A stretch of 64,000 bases of DNA from Dasyornis broadbenti (taxonomy: Eukaryota; Chordata; Aves; Passeriformes; Dasyornithidae), in NCBI GenBank assembly GCA_013397935.1, contig VZRN01005852.1:55456-119455 (forward strand). The letters are read 5' to 3'. Below, piece by piece: positions 1 to 11,212 of this stretch; position 1 is the first letter of the stretch, and the number at the start of each line of letters is the position of its first letter. A model generated the notes under the pieces. It was not told the DNA's origin, made no database searches, and worked only from the letters and a program-made list of their open reading frames with translations. The translations under genes were made by a program, and so were the position numbers.

Positions 1-251
1 TTGAAAGGACCAACAGGTAACAGAATCGTCATCAGTAAAACTATACTGCTGCCATATCTATATATATAGGGAAAATGTTATTTTGGTGTCCAGGAACTTG
101 GCTGTTGGCTCTTCACCCTACAAAGCAATGCATAAATCATACCTTTGCATCCACCAAAGTTGATATTTAGCCGCAAATTTCATCAGCTGAATCTTAGAAG
201 CGAGCACTTTGCATGTACTGAACAGACATTTTGACCATATTCCTGATACAG

Positions 252-727
252 GTGTAAAGAGACTGGAAATGAGCTGGCATGGAAGGCACCCCTGCGAGAG
301 ACACATGGACAGGAGCGCTGCATACTGCAGCCGCCGGGCACAGCGGCTGATGACCCGCTCCAGCAGCGACAGCAGCTACAACCCCCGGGCCTCCTGTGCT
401 ACCACTGCTGTGCACCAGCTCACTGACTTGAAAGCAAGAGTACATAGTGTAGATGTACCAATCACCAGACAACCTGGCCAGCTGTACTCATTCTCTGTGA
501 ATAATTCAGAGAGGAATTCCCCTCCGACCTGTAGTGAAGGAGGTCGACCCTTGCAAAACACTAAGAAGTCATCAGAGATCCTCGTTAGAAAACCTAAATC
601 ATCAAAGCCTAAACCTCCACCAAGGAAATACTTCAAGCAGGACTGCACATGTGATGACCAGGGTAATGCAGACAGAAAAGAAAAGCTTGTATCAGAAGTG
701 GCTGCATCACTTTCTGCAAGTGTTAAG
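252..727 (+). CDS. IL16: IL16 exon a (first readable in window)
   Basis: Encodes fragment residues 1-158, a Ser- and Arg-rich disordered stretch ending with a KPKPPPRKYFKQD proline-basic motif of a kind found in long pro-IL16. The acceptor is the CAG ending at 251 and the donor is AAG/gtaaag at 728, phase 0. An in-frame ATG at 209 lies upstream of the acceptor and is taken as intron. The 5' boundary is the weakest in the gene model because the polypyrimidine tract is poor. Confidence 0.75.
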
Positions 728-3700
728 GTAAAGCAATATTTACAGCATTCTTCTTGCATCTGCATATTTGTGAGGCAGGGGAAGGAGGAAGGCAAAACAA
801 TTTTGCATGATAGTAGGAAGAAGGACAGGCAAGAAAGAGAAAATGTATACATATGTGAGAATTGGAGGAAGAAGATGTTCTTCGGTTTTGAAAAAAAGGT
901 GTGTACCTTAGTGAAGCCAGCTTAGAACAAAACATTATGTTCAAACTAAGGTCAGAAGGCAGAGAAGTGTCTGAAGAAAATCTTCTTCCATACCAAGGTA
1001 TCTGAATTAAAATCCCAGTGAGAGCAGCAGCAAGAATGAATCTGAGTCCCTACCACTCTCTGTGAGCATGTGCCACTGGTGGTATCAAGCACTCTCTGGT
1101 TCCAGGGTTATGCCCTAGGCTGGGACTGGAGAGCTTTACACAGCCTTTGATGCCAGCTTGGTATGGCTGACCCTAACTATCTGTGCCACAGAGTCAAATC
1201 ATTTTTGAAGCAGAGAAACCATGAAACAATTTCTTTGTTTCAGCAGTGGATTTTTGTTAGAAGAAAGCATTACCATTATGTACAGCAGGTAATCTTGGGC
1301 TCAGATAAATTTCTGGAGACCAGGAAGTATTAAATAAACACATTTAAATTGTGGTGCACGTACTTTGTCGATGAGCTACAGTATTTGAAAACAGTGTACA
1401 TTTGTACGTTAGTAAATTTCAGTTCCCTCTCTTATCTAAGACAACAGAGCGTGTTTCACATTTGCGTGAGTGTGAAGCATTGTGAGAGCTGCATGTTGAA
1501 ACAAAATTGTGGTTTGCTTAAAACCGAAACCTCTTTTCCCCAGATTTAGTAATATGCTAGTAGAAATGAACTGCTCTCAATGCAACGCAAAGGAAAAAAT
1601 CAAAGAAAAAAACCCCACCCCCCCCAAACAGTTCCCAAATATCAAGACAAAATTATTTATACAGACAGTTGCAAATATCAAGACAAAATTATTTATAGCA
1701 GACTGAAGTCAGCATATAATGTCAATATCCAAGAAAATTTCAGTTAGGCAACTTATATAAGGTCACTCCTTTACCATCCCCGAAGATGAGCAGTAGAAAC
1801 CACTGCTAGAAAATCAACTTTCAAAAGTAAAATTAAGAGAAATAAGTATTTGTTGAACTTAGAACTCCCTGCAACTTCTTATTCTTCAGTACTTAGTCAT
1901 TCTAAATGACAGTGAGAAAAAACTAAATCTTAAGATGAGTAAAATCCATTAAAAATCAAGCTCTGTTCATGAACACAATTTCCTCTATTAAAACAGTCTG
2001 TGTACCTGTACACACCCGAGAGAGGATTTCTTGTCAGAATGTATTTCAGATCATTAAAAGAAGGTTTTATTACTACTTTAAAATTTTTTTTTAACCTTTA
2101 TTCCCTCCAAATTTTGTATTAGTCAGTCTGAGGCCTGCATACCACAGTTTTATATGGGCTTTCTGTTTTTTTCCAGATTCACATATTTTTTCAGACTTTT
2201 TTTCAGATTCATATATAGTGTGGTTTGCATAATTACATTCTGACACACTTCTCTTTCCTGTTTGTTCAGCAGGAAGTTGGAGAACCAATGCTAGAGGGAC
2301 ATCAAACTGATGTAACCCACAGTGTCTTTACCACTTCTCCTACCGCATACGACAAGGAACACACAACTGCTGTTCCAGTGGGCAGAGAACAAGAAAGAAA
2401 AGAAAAATTAGGTATGTTTAATTCCATGAACTTTTTTTCCCAGCTAAATATAGTGGTTAATTTGGATTCTAAAAGGGGTATTGAGCTGATTTCACTTTCT
2501 CTTTAAATGTAGTCTTCAAACCATATCTGTAAATTTTAGGGTGAACAGATGAAATTTCAAATTATTTATTAATCTTTATAAAGAAAGGGAAAGTAGATCA
2601 AAAGCAGCAGAAGAGATTATTTATTGTACATTTTAAAAATATTGATTAATCTTTCTTAAAAAGGGAAAAGAGATCAAAAGCAGCATAAGAGATGATTTAT
2701 TGTAAAAATAGTTAATGGACAGGTACAATACTGCTGCATTACTTCAGATGAAACTGCTTAGTTATACAGAATATCTGATATTAAAGTTTAGTTTTAGCAT
2801 TTCTAAAGGCCATTTTCCTGCACAGTTTCAAAGCTCTAGTGTTGCAATGGTACAAACCACTGATAAGTTAGTTTTCTGCTGTGCTACTTAGAATTAAGGA
2901 AACTTAGTGTTAAGGGAACAAGACAATCTCAAGAGGTCTCTTACAACATAAATACTTACGTATTTCTGTAAGTTATGTCTCAGATCACAAAAAAAAGGGT
3001 AAAAATGTTGAATGTTGCTTAAAAAAAAGGTGACACTGAAGCAGATAACAGTACCTTGCAACAGCACAAACAGAAGGTTGCTGCCATTCAGCTCCACCAT
3101 GTCTAACATTGAATTGCTTAATCACCTTGTGATGTAAAAAATATTCCCACATTAGAATCAAGCTTTTACTTGTCATAAAAATCAACTGGAAATTCCTGCA
3201 GAAATTTAAGGAAGCGTAAGTATCAAAGATATTCCCATGAGAGTCTTTTTAGAGTAGGAGAGACCTATAAATGTGGAAAAAAATATTTGTTTTAAAAAAG
3301 AATCTACTGTAACATCAGCTTTTTCTCTAGGCTGCAAACAACTTAGCAGTTTTAGCCTTCTCTTCTAGTTGTTACAGCCTGTATCAAGACTTCAGCACCC
3401 CAGAATTTCAGGTTATATTTAGAATTTGCAAACGCTTTAGAAAAGTGATCTCGTATTTAAGCATGGGAGAGCCTTGTTCTTCACTTCAGTGTCTGGATTC
3501 AGAACTTGTAGATCAAGAGGTATGAATTTTTTTAAAGTTTAAACATCTTAAAAACTTTAAAAAAATAATCTATTGGAGGCTTGAATGAAACTCAAATTTA
3601 ATGACTTAAACATGATGCAGCCAGAACGGATGGAGAAGTAGAAGGAGTTTTGTTTATGATCAATGTGTCTTTATTACAGGGGCTCCACTTTCATCAATAC

Positions 3701-6700
3701 AAAGGCCTGTACTTAAAAGACAAGCACGGGTAGATTACACTCTTGATACAACAGAAGACCCCTGGGTTAAAATTTCTGACTGCATAAAAAGCTTATTTAA
3801 TCCTACCATGAGTGAAAACAACGTCCACTTAGATTTGCAACCTGGCATTGACAAAAACAAAGAGAATCAAAATCGAAGCAGCTCAGAGACAGTTCTGAAG
3901 AAGTCAGAATCAGAATTAGTTGGTTCAAAAGTGCTAAAATCAGATGAAAATGACAGTGTGAAAAAGGGTCCTCCTGTTGCACCTAAGCCCACCTGGTTCC
4001 GCCAAAGCCTGAAAGGATTGAGGAAAGCAAATTCAGATCTCAAACCACAGGCAGATCAAAGTCCTCCCAACCTAGACAGTACTTCCAGCAAAAAAATGCA
4101 AGCCAGCTTATCACGTGTGTCTCCTGGAGGATCATCAATAAAACAAAGAATAAGCTCATTTGAATCCTTGAGTGCTCCGCAGTCACCTGAAAAAACACCC
4201 CTAAAATTGAGCCTAAAACCATCAGCCCAGAAAGAAGCTTCTCCCACTGCTGAAGGGGCAGAGGCAGCTTCAGTGTGTTCAAACCAACCCATCCTCCAAC
4301 ACTGTGAAAACAGCCAACAACAGCCATCTATGGCCATGGGTACAAAGAGCCTCGACAGATCTTCCTCTCGCAGGAACGATATTGCAAACAGCTCAGAGAA
4401 AAGCAGCAATGCCAGCACTGAAAATTTATCAAATCTCTTAACTTCAGGAGCCGTTGCAAACTCCCATCTTGTGTCAGTAGCAAAAGCACACAGCCTAAGG
4501 TCACGAAGCTTCCCACTTACTGCTGCCCAGGCTTGTGAGATAATGAAGCCATATAATGAGAAGTGTAGCAAAATCTATTCCATCAGCAGCCAGGTGTCAT
4601 CTGCTTTAATGAAATCATTGCTTTGCCTTCCTCAGTCTCCAGCCTCTTCTGGAAACAGTGCATGGGAAACTCTGGACACATTATCTCAGTCCTCCATGCA
4701 GGAGGATCAAACTTCCATCTCACCTGCAAGTGAGAGTCATCACCTGGACACTGGGTTCTCCCTAAAGTAAGATACCGTATTTAAAGCTCAGATTTACAGA
4801 TCAGCATTGGTGAGCAGCTGTGCTGATTCACTGACAGATTAAAGTTCTAAGGTAGCAGCACACAGAAGTAAAGCACAGCCTAAGTTAAGAATTTTTTAGA
4901 GCACGAGGGTTAAATGACTCGCATGACTGTTAATTTTGGTTTTAATTTATATGATATAAGCATATTTCAAACCTCCTCCTATTTAAGGAGCAGCATTTCT
5001 AGCATCTCCATGATAAAGGAGATTTAAATCTGTCTTTGCTTGAGGCCATGAGATTATTCTTATTCTTTTATGCAATGGATTATGCCTCTTTGAAGTTAAC
5101 ATGATTAATTTTCCATTTGTCTGTATTTGTAATATTTATAGGAGTTACCACCCCAATTACATACTAATAAGATGAAAAGATAACTTCTCCAAAATTACCT
5201 TCTGCTTTATTGGGTATGTTCTTTCATAGCTCAATGTTTCTTTTTTATTCTTGTCACAATGGGACAGCCTCTCTGAGCTGAGAGAATACACGGTGAGCCT
5301 AGCAGACAAAGGGAAGGAGGAAGACAAACAGGAACACGGCTCACCTCAAGCATCCAGTGTGTCAGGGCAGTCAGTCATCTCTCTGCTTTCCCCTGAGGAG
5401 CTGGCAAAGCTCATAGTGGAAGTCAAAGCCCTAGATGAAGAAACCTTAAAGGTAGACCTGGTTTTTTTGTGCATAATTTTCAGAAAGTTGTAGAGTGAAT
5501 GTATCTGGTTAATCTTTGCAATTTAATATTATGTTTCTGCCACAAAGTCTCACTATAAAACACACAACAGAGAAAAAAAACCAAACATGCTGACTTTCCA
5601 ATCATCATGATGTACCTTTTGGGAATTTCTTGACTATATTCCTTTCTCTGCCTAGGAATTCGATGATATTCGTGTTACAGTTTTGCATAAGGAAGAAGAT
5701 ACTGGGCTTGGATTCAGCCTGGCAGGGGGCATTGACCTAGAAAACAAAGTGGTGACTGTAAGTAGCATCTTAAAGAATACTCCCAAATCAACTGCTTTAT
5801 CTAAAAATACATAACCTTACTGGTTTTCTACTACAGTGTTTGGCTTTTAGCATAATCAAGGCAGGCAGCTGTACTGATAGGGTAGGAAGAATTACAGTCT
5901 TAGCAGGTGCAAACAGGTTCCTTTTGCACAAAGCTGCCTCTCCAGGTGTCTGGCAGCAGTGTCCTGCTGCCTTTGACACCTCACCCCAACAGCTCTGAAA
6001 GCCGAGGTAGAACATGCAGCCCTTGGCAGGAAATAACCAGCATCTTACTCATGCTGATAGAAGACCATGCCAGGTGGTCTGGAGGAATGGGGTCGGTGAG
6101 TATACATGTCAGTGGTCTGGAAGTTAGAGATAAAGCTTCGCACCTCCCTCCTCCCATGAGCAGAGCAGCAAGGGGGTCAAGAAGTAGCATATGCAAGGCA
6201 TATACCATGGGCAGCACAGCTTTAGCCATCTGGTACGAGATCTGGTACCAAACTACTTCCCTGGCTGCTTGAGAAGAGATGTGCAGAGGAAAACTCTATG
6301 CAAATTTATTCATTCTTCAGTCCTAAAAAGTGATAGAAAAAACTTGTTCCTGGCCAAAAATGAAAAATGCACATGGTGTAAAATATTAACTGAGCAATTT
6401 AGTGACTTGCCCTTTTGTTCTCTTCCCTTGTGTGTGTGTGTGGTGACTGGGCTCTTCAATAGGTTCACAAAGTATTTCCCAAAGGACTGGCATATCAGGA
6501 AGGAACTATTCAGAAAGGAGATGAAGTACTATCCATTAACGGAAAGTCTCTTAAAAGTGCGACCCACAGTGATGCCTCAGCAATCATGCGACAGGCTCGA
6601 CAACCCAGACAAGCTGTTGTTGTCACCAGAAAACATAGAGTTGGAGAAAAAAATCTCAATGTTTCAATCAACTCTAGTACATGCTCAGTATCAAGTGATG

Positions 6701-8124
6701 CCTCACAAGAGTTTGGTAAGTTTAGTGGTATTATCTTGCAGCCCCCACCTGGTAAGTGTTTACTCATCACCTGAAATCCAGGTGTTCATATAACCAGCAC
6801 TGGCTGCATAAATCTGTGAGCTATGATTAAAGACAGCACAGTTAATAAAACATTCCTTAAACAGACATTTGAAATGACTTTATTGGAAAGGGAAAGAATT
6901 AATGATTTCTAAAATAAAAGAATTCCCTGAGAAAAACCAAGTGTGATTCTCTATGTGAATTTCTGTAGTGGTACAAAGATGATAATTGTAGCAACACATC
7001 GAATTGAAGGTATAATGACAACTCAGTGAACAGTGATCCTTTATTCTAATATTGTTACAAGACTTGTTCTCCATGAAAGAGAATTTCAGTTTGAATAAAC
7101 AATGTGCTATTGTTCAATAGAGCAGGTGGCTACATCTGAAACACAGCAAGGTCAGAGTTTTGCAGAATATTTCACTTTCAGAATATCTTTGTGTTTTGTT
7201 TTGGTTTTAGCTTTTTTTATAAAGCATGATCTGGAGAGCTATAGCTTTATTTCCATACTGCAAATTAGCAGCCTAGTAGTCAATAACTTCATAACTAATA
7301 TGAAGTCAAACATTTACCTTAGATTTTGTTCATTTAACAGATTTTTAGAGTTCTAGTAAATGTCCTACGTTTCCATTCTCCCATTAATTCAAACATAACT
7401 TTCTTTCCCCAGCTTCCCAGAGGGCCTTCAAATGACAAAATAAGAAATTAGAAGTTTTAGTTTTGTCTTTCATTTGGCAGTTTATAGTACTTTTGCAAAC
7501 AATCCAGAAGTTAATTTTTAGTAACAGATGTTTTAGCTTTTCAGACTGTGTGCTGTCCATCCGGTAACTTCCCATTTGTTTCCAGCAACTGGAGATACAA
7601 TCTACACTGTAACTCTAGAAAAAACACCTGCTGGTTTAGGATTCAGTCTGGAAGGAGGGAAGGGCTCAATTCAGGGAGATAAACCCATCATCATCAACAG
7701 GATATTCAAAGGTAAACACACTTAACATGTTCCCAGCTCAGGCAGACTTGTGGAGTTCATGACTGCTAATTTATAACTATGAAAATGTTATTTTTTCACA
7801 TGCAGCTTTATCTTCTTTGGTGCCAGTAATTTATACCAAAGATGCTGGTGATCCATTCACTAATAAGTGAAAGATCTGTCAAAGTTTCTTCCACAGAAAG
7901 AATTAAAGAAAATGAATTTTCTCTCCCCAGGGACTGCACTGGAACAGAGCAGCGCTCTTCAGCCTGGAGATGAGCTGTTGCAAGTGCACACAACTACCAT
8001 GGAAGGACTCACTCGTTTTGAGGCATGGAATGTAATCAAGGCATTACCGGATGGGCCCATCACAGCCATCATCAAGAGAAAGAATCACAGCTCTGTTACA
8101 ACCAAGTCATCCAAAACTTTGTAA
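252..8124 (+). CDS. IL16: IL16, pro-interleukin-16 (3' part, 8 coding exons)
   Basis: Coding exons are 252-727, 2273-2411, 3680-4766, 5268-5451, 5656-5757, 6463-6715, 7586-7711 and 7931-8124. Every junction is GT-AG, the phases agree throughout, and the stop is TAA at 8122. The joined frame gives 852 residues after a split first codon; upstream exons lie outside the window. The product is a PDZ scaffold precursor whose C-terminal part is released by caspase-3 in mammals and secreted as a CD4 ligand and chemoattractant, while the N-terminal part acts in the nucleus and cytosol. Visible landmarks are the proline-rich GPPVAPKPTWFRQSLKGL, SISSQVSSALMKSLLCLP, SGQSVISLLSPEELAKLI, and two PDZ domains with GLGF loops at fragment residues 645-648 and 763-766. 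Close match to remembered human IL16 across the last six exons makes the call firm. The exon 252-727 boundary is less sure. The mammalian SSTD caspase site reads SSTC here. Confidence 0.95.
1637..1697. repeat. 25-base direct repeat in IL16 intron
   Basis: AAATATCAAGACAAAATTAT and the next five bases occur at 1637-1661 and again at 1673-1697 without mismatch, period 36. A recent local duplication inside the intron before exon b. Confidence 0.9.
2273..2411 (+). CDS. IL16: IL16 exon b
   Basis: Encodes residues 159-204 plus one base (EVGEPMLEGHQ onward), low complexity with no domain. The donor is TTAG/gtatgt at 2412, phase 1. The acceptor is a tandem CAGCAG at 2267-2272, so an extra Gln may be included. 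The preceding intron (728-2272) holds a C-rich/A-rich run near 1615-1627 and a 25-base direct repeat, but no exon that I can see. Confidence 0.8.
2568..2704. repeat. Tandem duplication of about 60 bases in IL16 intron
   Basis: Copies at 2568-2628 and 2645-2704 (period 77) share AGATCAAAAGCAGCA and GATTTATTGTA-type ends with a few mismatches and one indel, so older than the 1637-1697 duplication. Located in the intron between exons b and c. Confidence 0.85.
3680..4766 (+). CDS. IL16: IL16 exon c (large disordered exon)
   Basis: The largest IL16 exon, residues 205-567. It starts GAPLSSIQRPVLKRQAR, then DYTLDTTEDPWVKISDCIK, both strongly IL16-like. The central part carries the PPVAPKP SH3-type ligand, KQRISSFESL and many Ser/Pro stretches. 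The end is the conserved SISSQVSSALMKSLLCLP and LDTGFSL. The donor is AAA/gtaaga at 4767, phase 2; the next exon supplies C, making Asn as in the mammalian SLNLSELREY. Where human has the short-isoform start Met, this sequence has Val (3730-3732). The first in-frame ATG in the exon is at 3808. Confidence 0.95.
5268..5451 (+). CDS. IL16: IL16 exon d
   Basis: Residues 567-628: LSELREYT, an acidic-basic linker, then SGQSVISLLSPEELAKLI, leading to the first C-terminal PDZ domain. The acceptor is CAG ending at 5267 and the donor AAG/gtagac at 5452, phase 0. Confidence 0.93.
5656..5757 (+). CDS. IL16: IL16 exon e (first half of penultimate PDZ)
   Basis: 34 codons, residues 629-662, phase 0 at both ends. 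Contains the PDZ carboxylate-binding loop TGLGFSLAGG (GLGF at 645-648). Donor gtaagt at 5758. The following intron (5758-6462) has a short TG run at 6429-6442 just before the acceptor. Confidence 0.95.
6463..6715 (+). CDS. IL16: IL16 exon f (second half of PDZ plus cleavage linker)
   Basis: Residues 663-747. Begins VHKVFPKGLAYQEG, with GDEVLSINGKSLKSATH completing the PDZ fold and RQARQPRQAVVVTRK as its last strand. The linker NSSTCSVSSDASQEF follows; this is where mammalian pro-IL16 is cut by caspase-3. The mammalian P1 Asp position is Cys at 6682-6684. Donor gtaagt at 6716, phase 1. Confidence 0.95.
7586..7711 (+). CDS. IL16: IL16 exon g (cytokine PDZ, first half)
   Basis: Residues 747-789, starting ATGDTIYTVTLEKTPAGLGF and running through the second GLGF loop to INRIFK. 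This is the N-terminal half of the mature cytokine PDZ domain. The acceptor is TCCAG ending at 7585; the donor is gtaaac at 7712, phase 1. Confidence 0.95.
7931..8124 (+). CDS. IL16: IL16 exon h (cytokine PDZ, C-terminus, stop)
   Basis: Residues 789-852 and the stop codon. Contains LQPGDELLQ, GLTRFEAWNVIKALPDGP and the basic tail IIKRKNHSS. The human tail at this spot has RRKS, reported to matter for CD4 interaction; here it is KRKN (residues 837-840). Acceptor CCCCAG ends at 7930. Confidence 0.96.
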
Positions 8125-8511
8125 GAGGAGGGATTAGACTACTGCCAATATTCAAACAGAGGATTTTATTACTTGCAGGCACTTGGCTGGCACAGCAAGA
8201 TACTCAGAATGCACCCATTAAGTGAATACAGGATCTTACTGCCAGTTAGAGAGAAAGTTGTCTGGTATGAACTAAGATTTGCAGGAAATGGGCATGGTTC
8301 TTATTTCAACATTCAGAAACAGATGTTACGAAGTGTATAATTATAAAATAATGACTTTTTCAATAATATACTGGTTGTAATAAAATATAACAGGTATAGC
8401 ACTCTCCTATTTGAAGCCATTAACTTAACAAGTGTCAGAAACACATCCTGTGCTAGGTTTTCAGCGCTACTCTCCAAGTCCTATTCCCTGCCTTACCCTT
8501 CCAGGAATAAA
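8125..8511 (+). promoter_or_regulatory. IL16: IL16 3' UTR with poly(A) signal candidates
   Basis: Untranslated sequence after the IL16 stop. AATAAA hexamers stand at 8379-8384 and 8506-8511 on the + strand; the first is the likelier signal, about 255 bases past the stop. The actual cleavage site cannot be read from sequence alone. Confidence 0.5.
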
Positions 8512-9747
8512 AAAATTGTCTATAAACCTACAACTAAACACTGCCTTAGGGAAGATGTAGGGCAGAGAAACCAGGTTGCAGTTCTGTGTGTCAAAACATT
8601 TCCTAGAAAATTCCTATTAAATTCAGCTTTTCTATTAAAAACACAGAACAGTCAGGACAGCCAAAACCTGTAAAGGCAACTTCCTGTTAGCAGTTGACAG
8701 AGCCATCCCAACTGCAGCAGGCGAACACAGGGTGGAAAGGAGTTCTCATGGCATTCCAAGGGGGAGGATGGAAGCCGAGGGTAACGTAGAGGAGGTTGTC
8801 CTAACTTTCCTCTGGCCAGAGGTCTCAAGAGTACAGCAGGAGAATAACAAGGTCATTCAGAACCAAATCCTACCTTCTAACTACAACTTTTTTTTTCTCT
8901 TTAATGTCTGTTAATTTTGCAAGGGAAAGTACCAGTAAGAGTACTTGTGAATCCAAGTACTTCTGAACTGAAATGTTTATTCTGGAAATGCTAAATAACT
9001 TGGGAGACAAACCTATGCTTCAAACGCTGTTTTCTATATGCACTGTATGGAATTCTACCAGTAGAAGAACATGTATCTAAGGCAAGATGGTCTCATGCAC
9101 CCACTTGGTCTTCTCCAACCTCCTTCATTAAAGGGAGAGAGAGATGCAATGGCAGGATGGAAGTAGTGACTCACCAACTGAGAGCCAGATGGCTGCACTG
9201 ATTATTGTCCTTGGCTGTTCACCTGTACCCTTCTGCAGTTACTTAATTTCACCAGGAAGAAATTGAGGAGCTCAGGAGCTATTTTCCATACACTTAACAC
9301 AATGTCTCAAAAACAGCAATTAAGAGAAAGGGAAGTAGGACAGGCAGGAGAAGGCATTAATTAAATCCAGGCATTAAACTTGCTGTGGCCTTTTCTCACA
9401 AGACAACTGTAAATTAATCCTTGAAAGAACATTCTTGACAAGCCATCTGCCCCCACATACCCAAACACTTACTCAATTGAGCTGTCTTTCCCAAAAACTA
9501 ACTACTATCTCAAAACAAACATTTTATTAGTTGGGTACCAATCAAAATAGGAGAACAATGTGAGAATCCCTCTTTCCTCAGTAGTGGGCATTGTGTCAGG
9601 GAAAGCTTTTTGTCTCTCATTGCCTTAAATTCAGAGATGCTGGAGGTCTAAGCAGCTCTTAGATTTCCTTGATGACAGAACAAGTGTATGAGGAACCATT
9701 TCAAAGGATGATTCAGGAAAAACAGTAATGTGTAGCAGAAAAAAATA
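8512..9747. other. Convergent intergenic stretch between IL16 and STARD5
   Basis: Tail-to-tail spacer between the 3' end of IL16 (+) and the 3' side of STARD5 (-). AT-rich single-copy sequence. I see no exon, RNA gene or recognisable repeat. Confidence 0.5.
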
Positions 9748-11064
9748 TTTATTTCACCACACTCACACAGGTTTTTATATCTTTGCATACAAAGGAGCCT
9801 AGACTTAAAACTATTTCCTTGAAAAACTACTCCAGACAGTGAGGTTTACAATGGGAAACTTAGTGTGAAAGTCCATGCCCTATACCAAATATAAAAAAAA
9901 TATAGAGACAGAAAGCAGAGCACATTAACCTTGTTAAATAATCGAGTTACCACATTAAAATCACAACCTGCATTTAACTTCCTAAATCAGCAATTATTTT
10001 TACTTTTGTAATTATATGTAATCCACAGTAATGTCTGACGTTCCTGCAGCAACCAGCACCACAGATATCTCCTGAAGATGAACACATCATGGCACACAAA
10101 ATCAGGTGCTGATTTCCCAATGTAATGTTGGGAGGCAAACCAGTCTTAGAAAAAAGCAAAATCCTTATAGCCTGTCAAGGCAAAGCTATTGAAAAGGTTA
10201 TTTACCCGTTAAAACCTCTCACCACAGGAAACCAAAAGTCATTCAAATACAGTTCAAAATAGTAATTTCAAGTGTAGTTTAAAAAATGGCAAGTAAAGTG
10301 CTTAATCCTCATTTATTGCCTCTATGTCAGTTCAGTTTGCTTCATGACACTGTGAAATCACTGGCTTTGATACAGAGAGGGGAGAGTGTCTACTTGCCAG
10401 CCCACAGACCTGTGAATCGATTAGCACTGCTGGACCTGACTTAGAAAAAAGCACTTAAGGCATATTTATCATCAATATTTTTGTCTGCTGGAACAAACAA
10501 GTGAAATCCTCTAGATAATCCCATTTATTCTGGCTTTCACCACTTGCTGGCTTGGACCCACTGAAGTCTCTTAGCAGCTCCATGCATGTGGGCAGCAGAA
10601 GAGATACACCTTCTTTTGGGGAAGAAACACTGTTCCACAGCAATCTACAGGGAGCTTTGGAGACCAAAAAAAAAAACTGACTTGCACCTGGCTGTGGTGT
10701 TAAGAGGATTTTAGCAATGCTTCACGTCACAGACATGGAAAAAGAGTGGCCAAGAACAGATCCAGGATGTACATCTTCTCCCTGCAGACACCACTGCTGC
10801 CTCCATGGTTCTTCCAGCCTCTGGTGTGGTATTTTCCTAATCATTAAAGTGAAGAATTTCATATTACATAAGAATGTATTGTTCTGCATGGAGTCAGGTA
10901 GAAAACGCTGTTTTAAAAATTTATTGTATTCATTTCGTTGTTTCATGTCACCTTTCTTAAGTATCTTAGCTGATAAAAAAGTCCTGAGGCCAACTTCATA
11001 TTTTTATCCAGAAGCTCACAGGTTGTTTCCTACCCTCAGTTGGTGATGCCAGCAATTCATCTCG
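9748..11064 (-). promoter_or_regulatory. STARD5: Probable STARD5 3' UTR and flank
   Basis: Lies downstream of the STARD5 stop on the - strand. AATAAA on the - strand appears at 10920-10925, about 140 bases past the stop, and again at 9748-9753. The nearer one fits a short 3' UTR, the farther one an extended UTR. No other coding signal is seen; short ORFs here have no recognisable similarity. Confidence 0.35.
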
Positions 11065-11212
11065 TCATGCTTTTAATCCTTTAACAGCTTTGGTCAGGTT
11101 ACTGTAAAATCCAGATATGCTAGATGGAAAAAAGGAATCCACCACTGTTTGGGGAAGATAGCCGCCAAGATCTGTCTGAAAAAAAGTGAGGAGCTGAGTC
11201 CTGTCTGGCTCC
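11065..11212 (-). CDS. STARD5: STARD5 last exon
   Basis: Completes a Gly codon, then EPDRTQLLTFFQTDLGGYLP and the C-terminal helix FYSNLTKAVKGLKA before TGA. The START C-terminal helix closes the lipid cavity. Acceptor on the - strand is TTTTGCAG at 11213-11220. Confidence 0.94.

Noticed and set aside
6191..6793. 200-codon + strand ORF covering IL16 exon f
   Set aside because: It runs out of frame with the IL16 PDZ frame and is a shadow of the exon plus intron.
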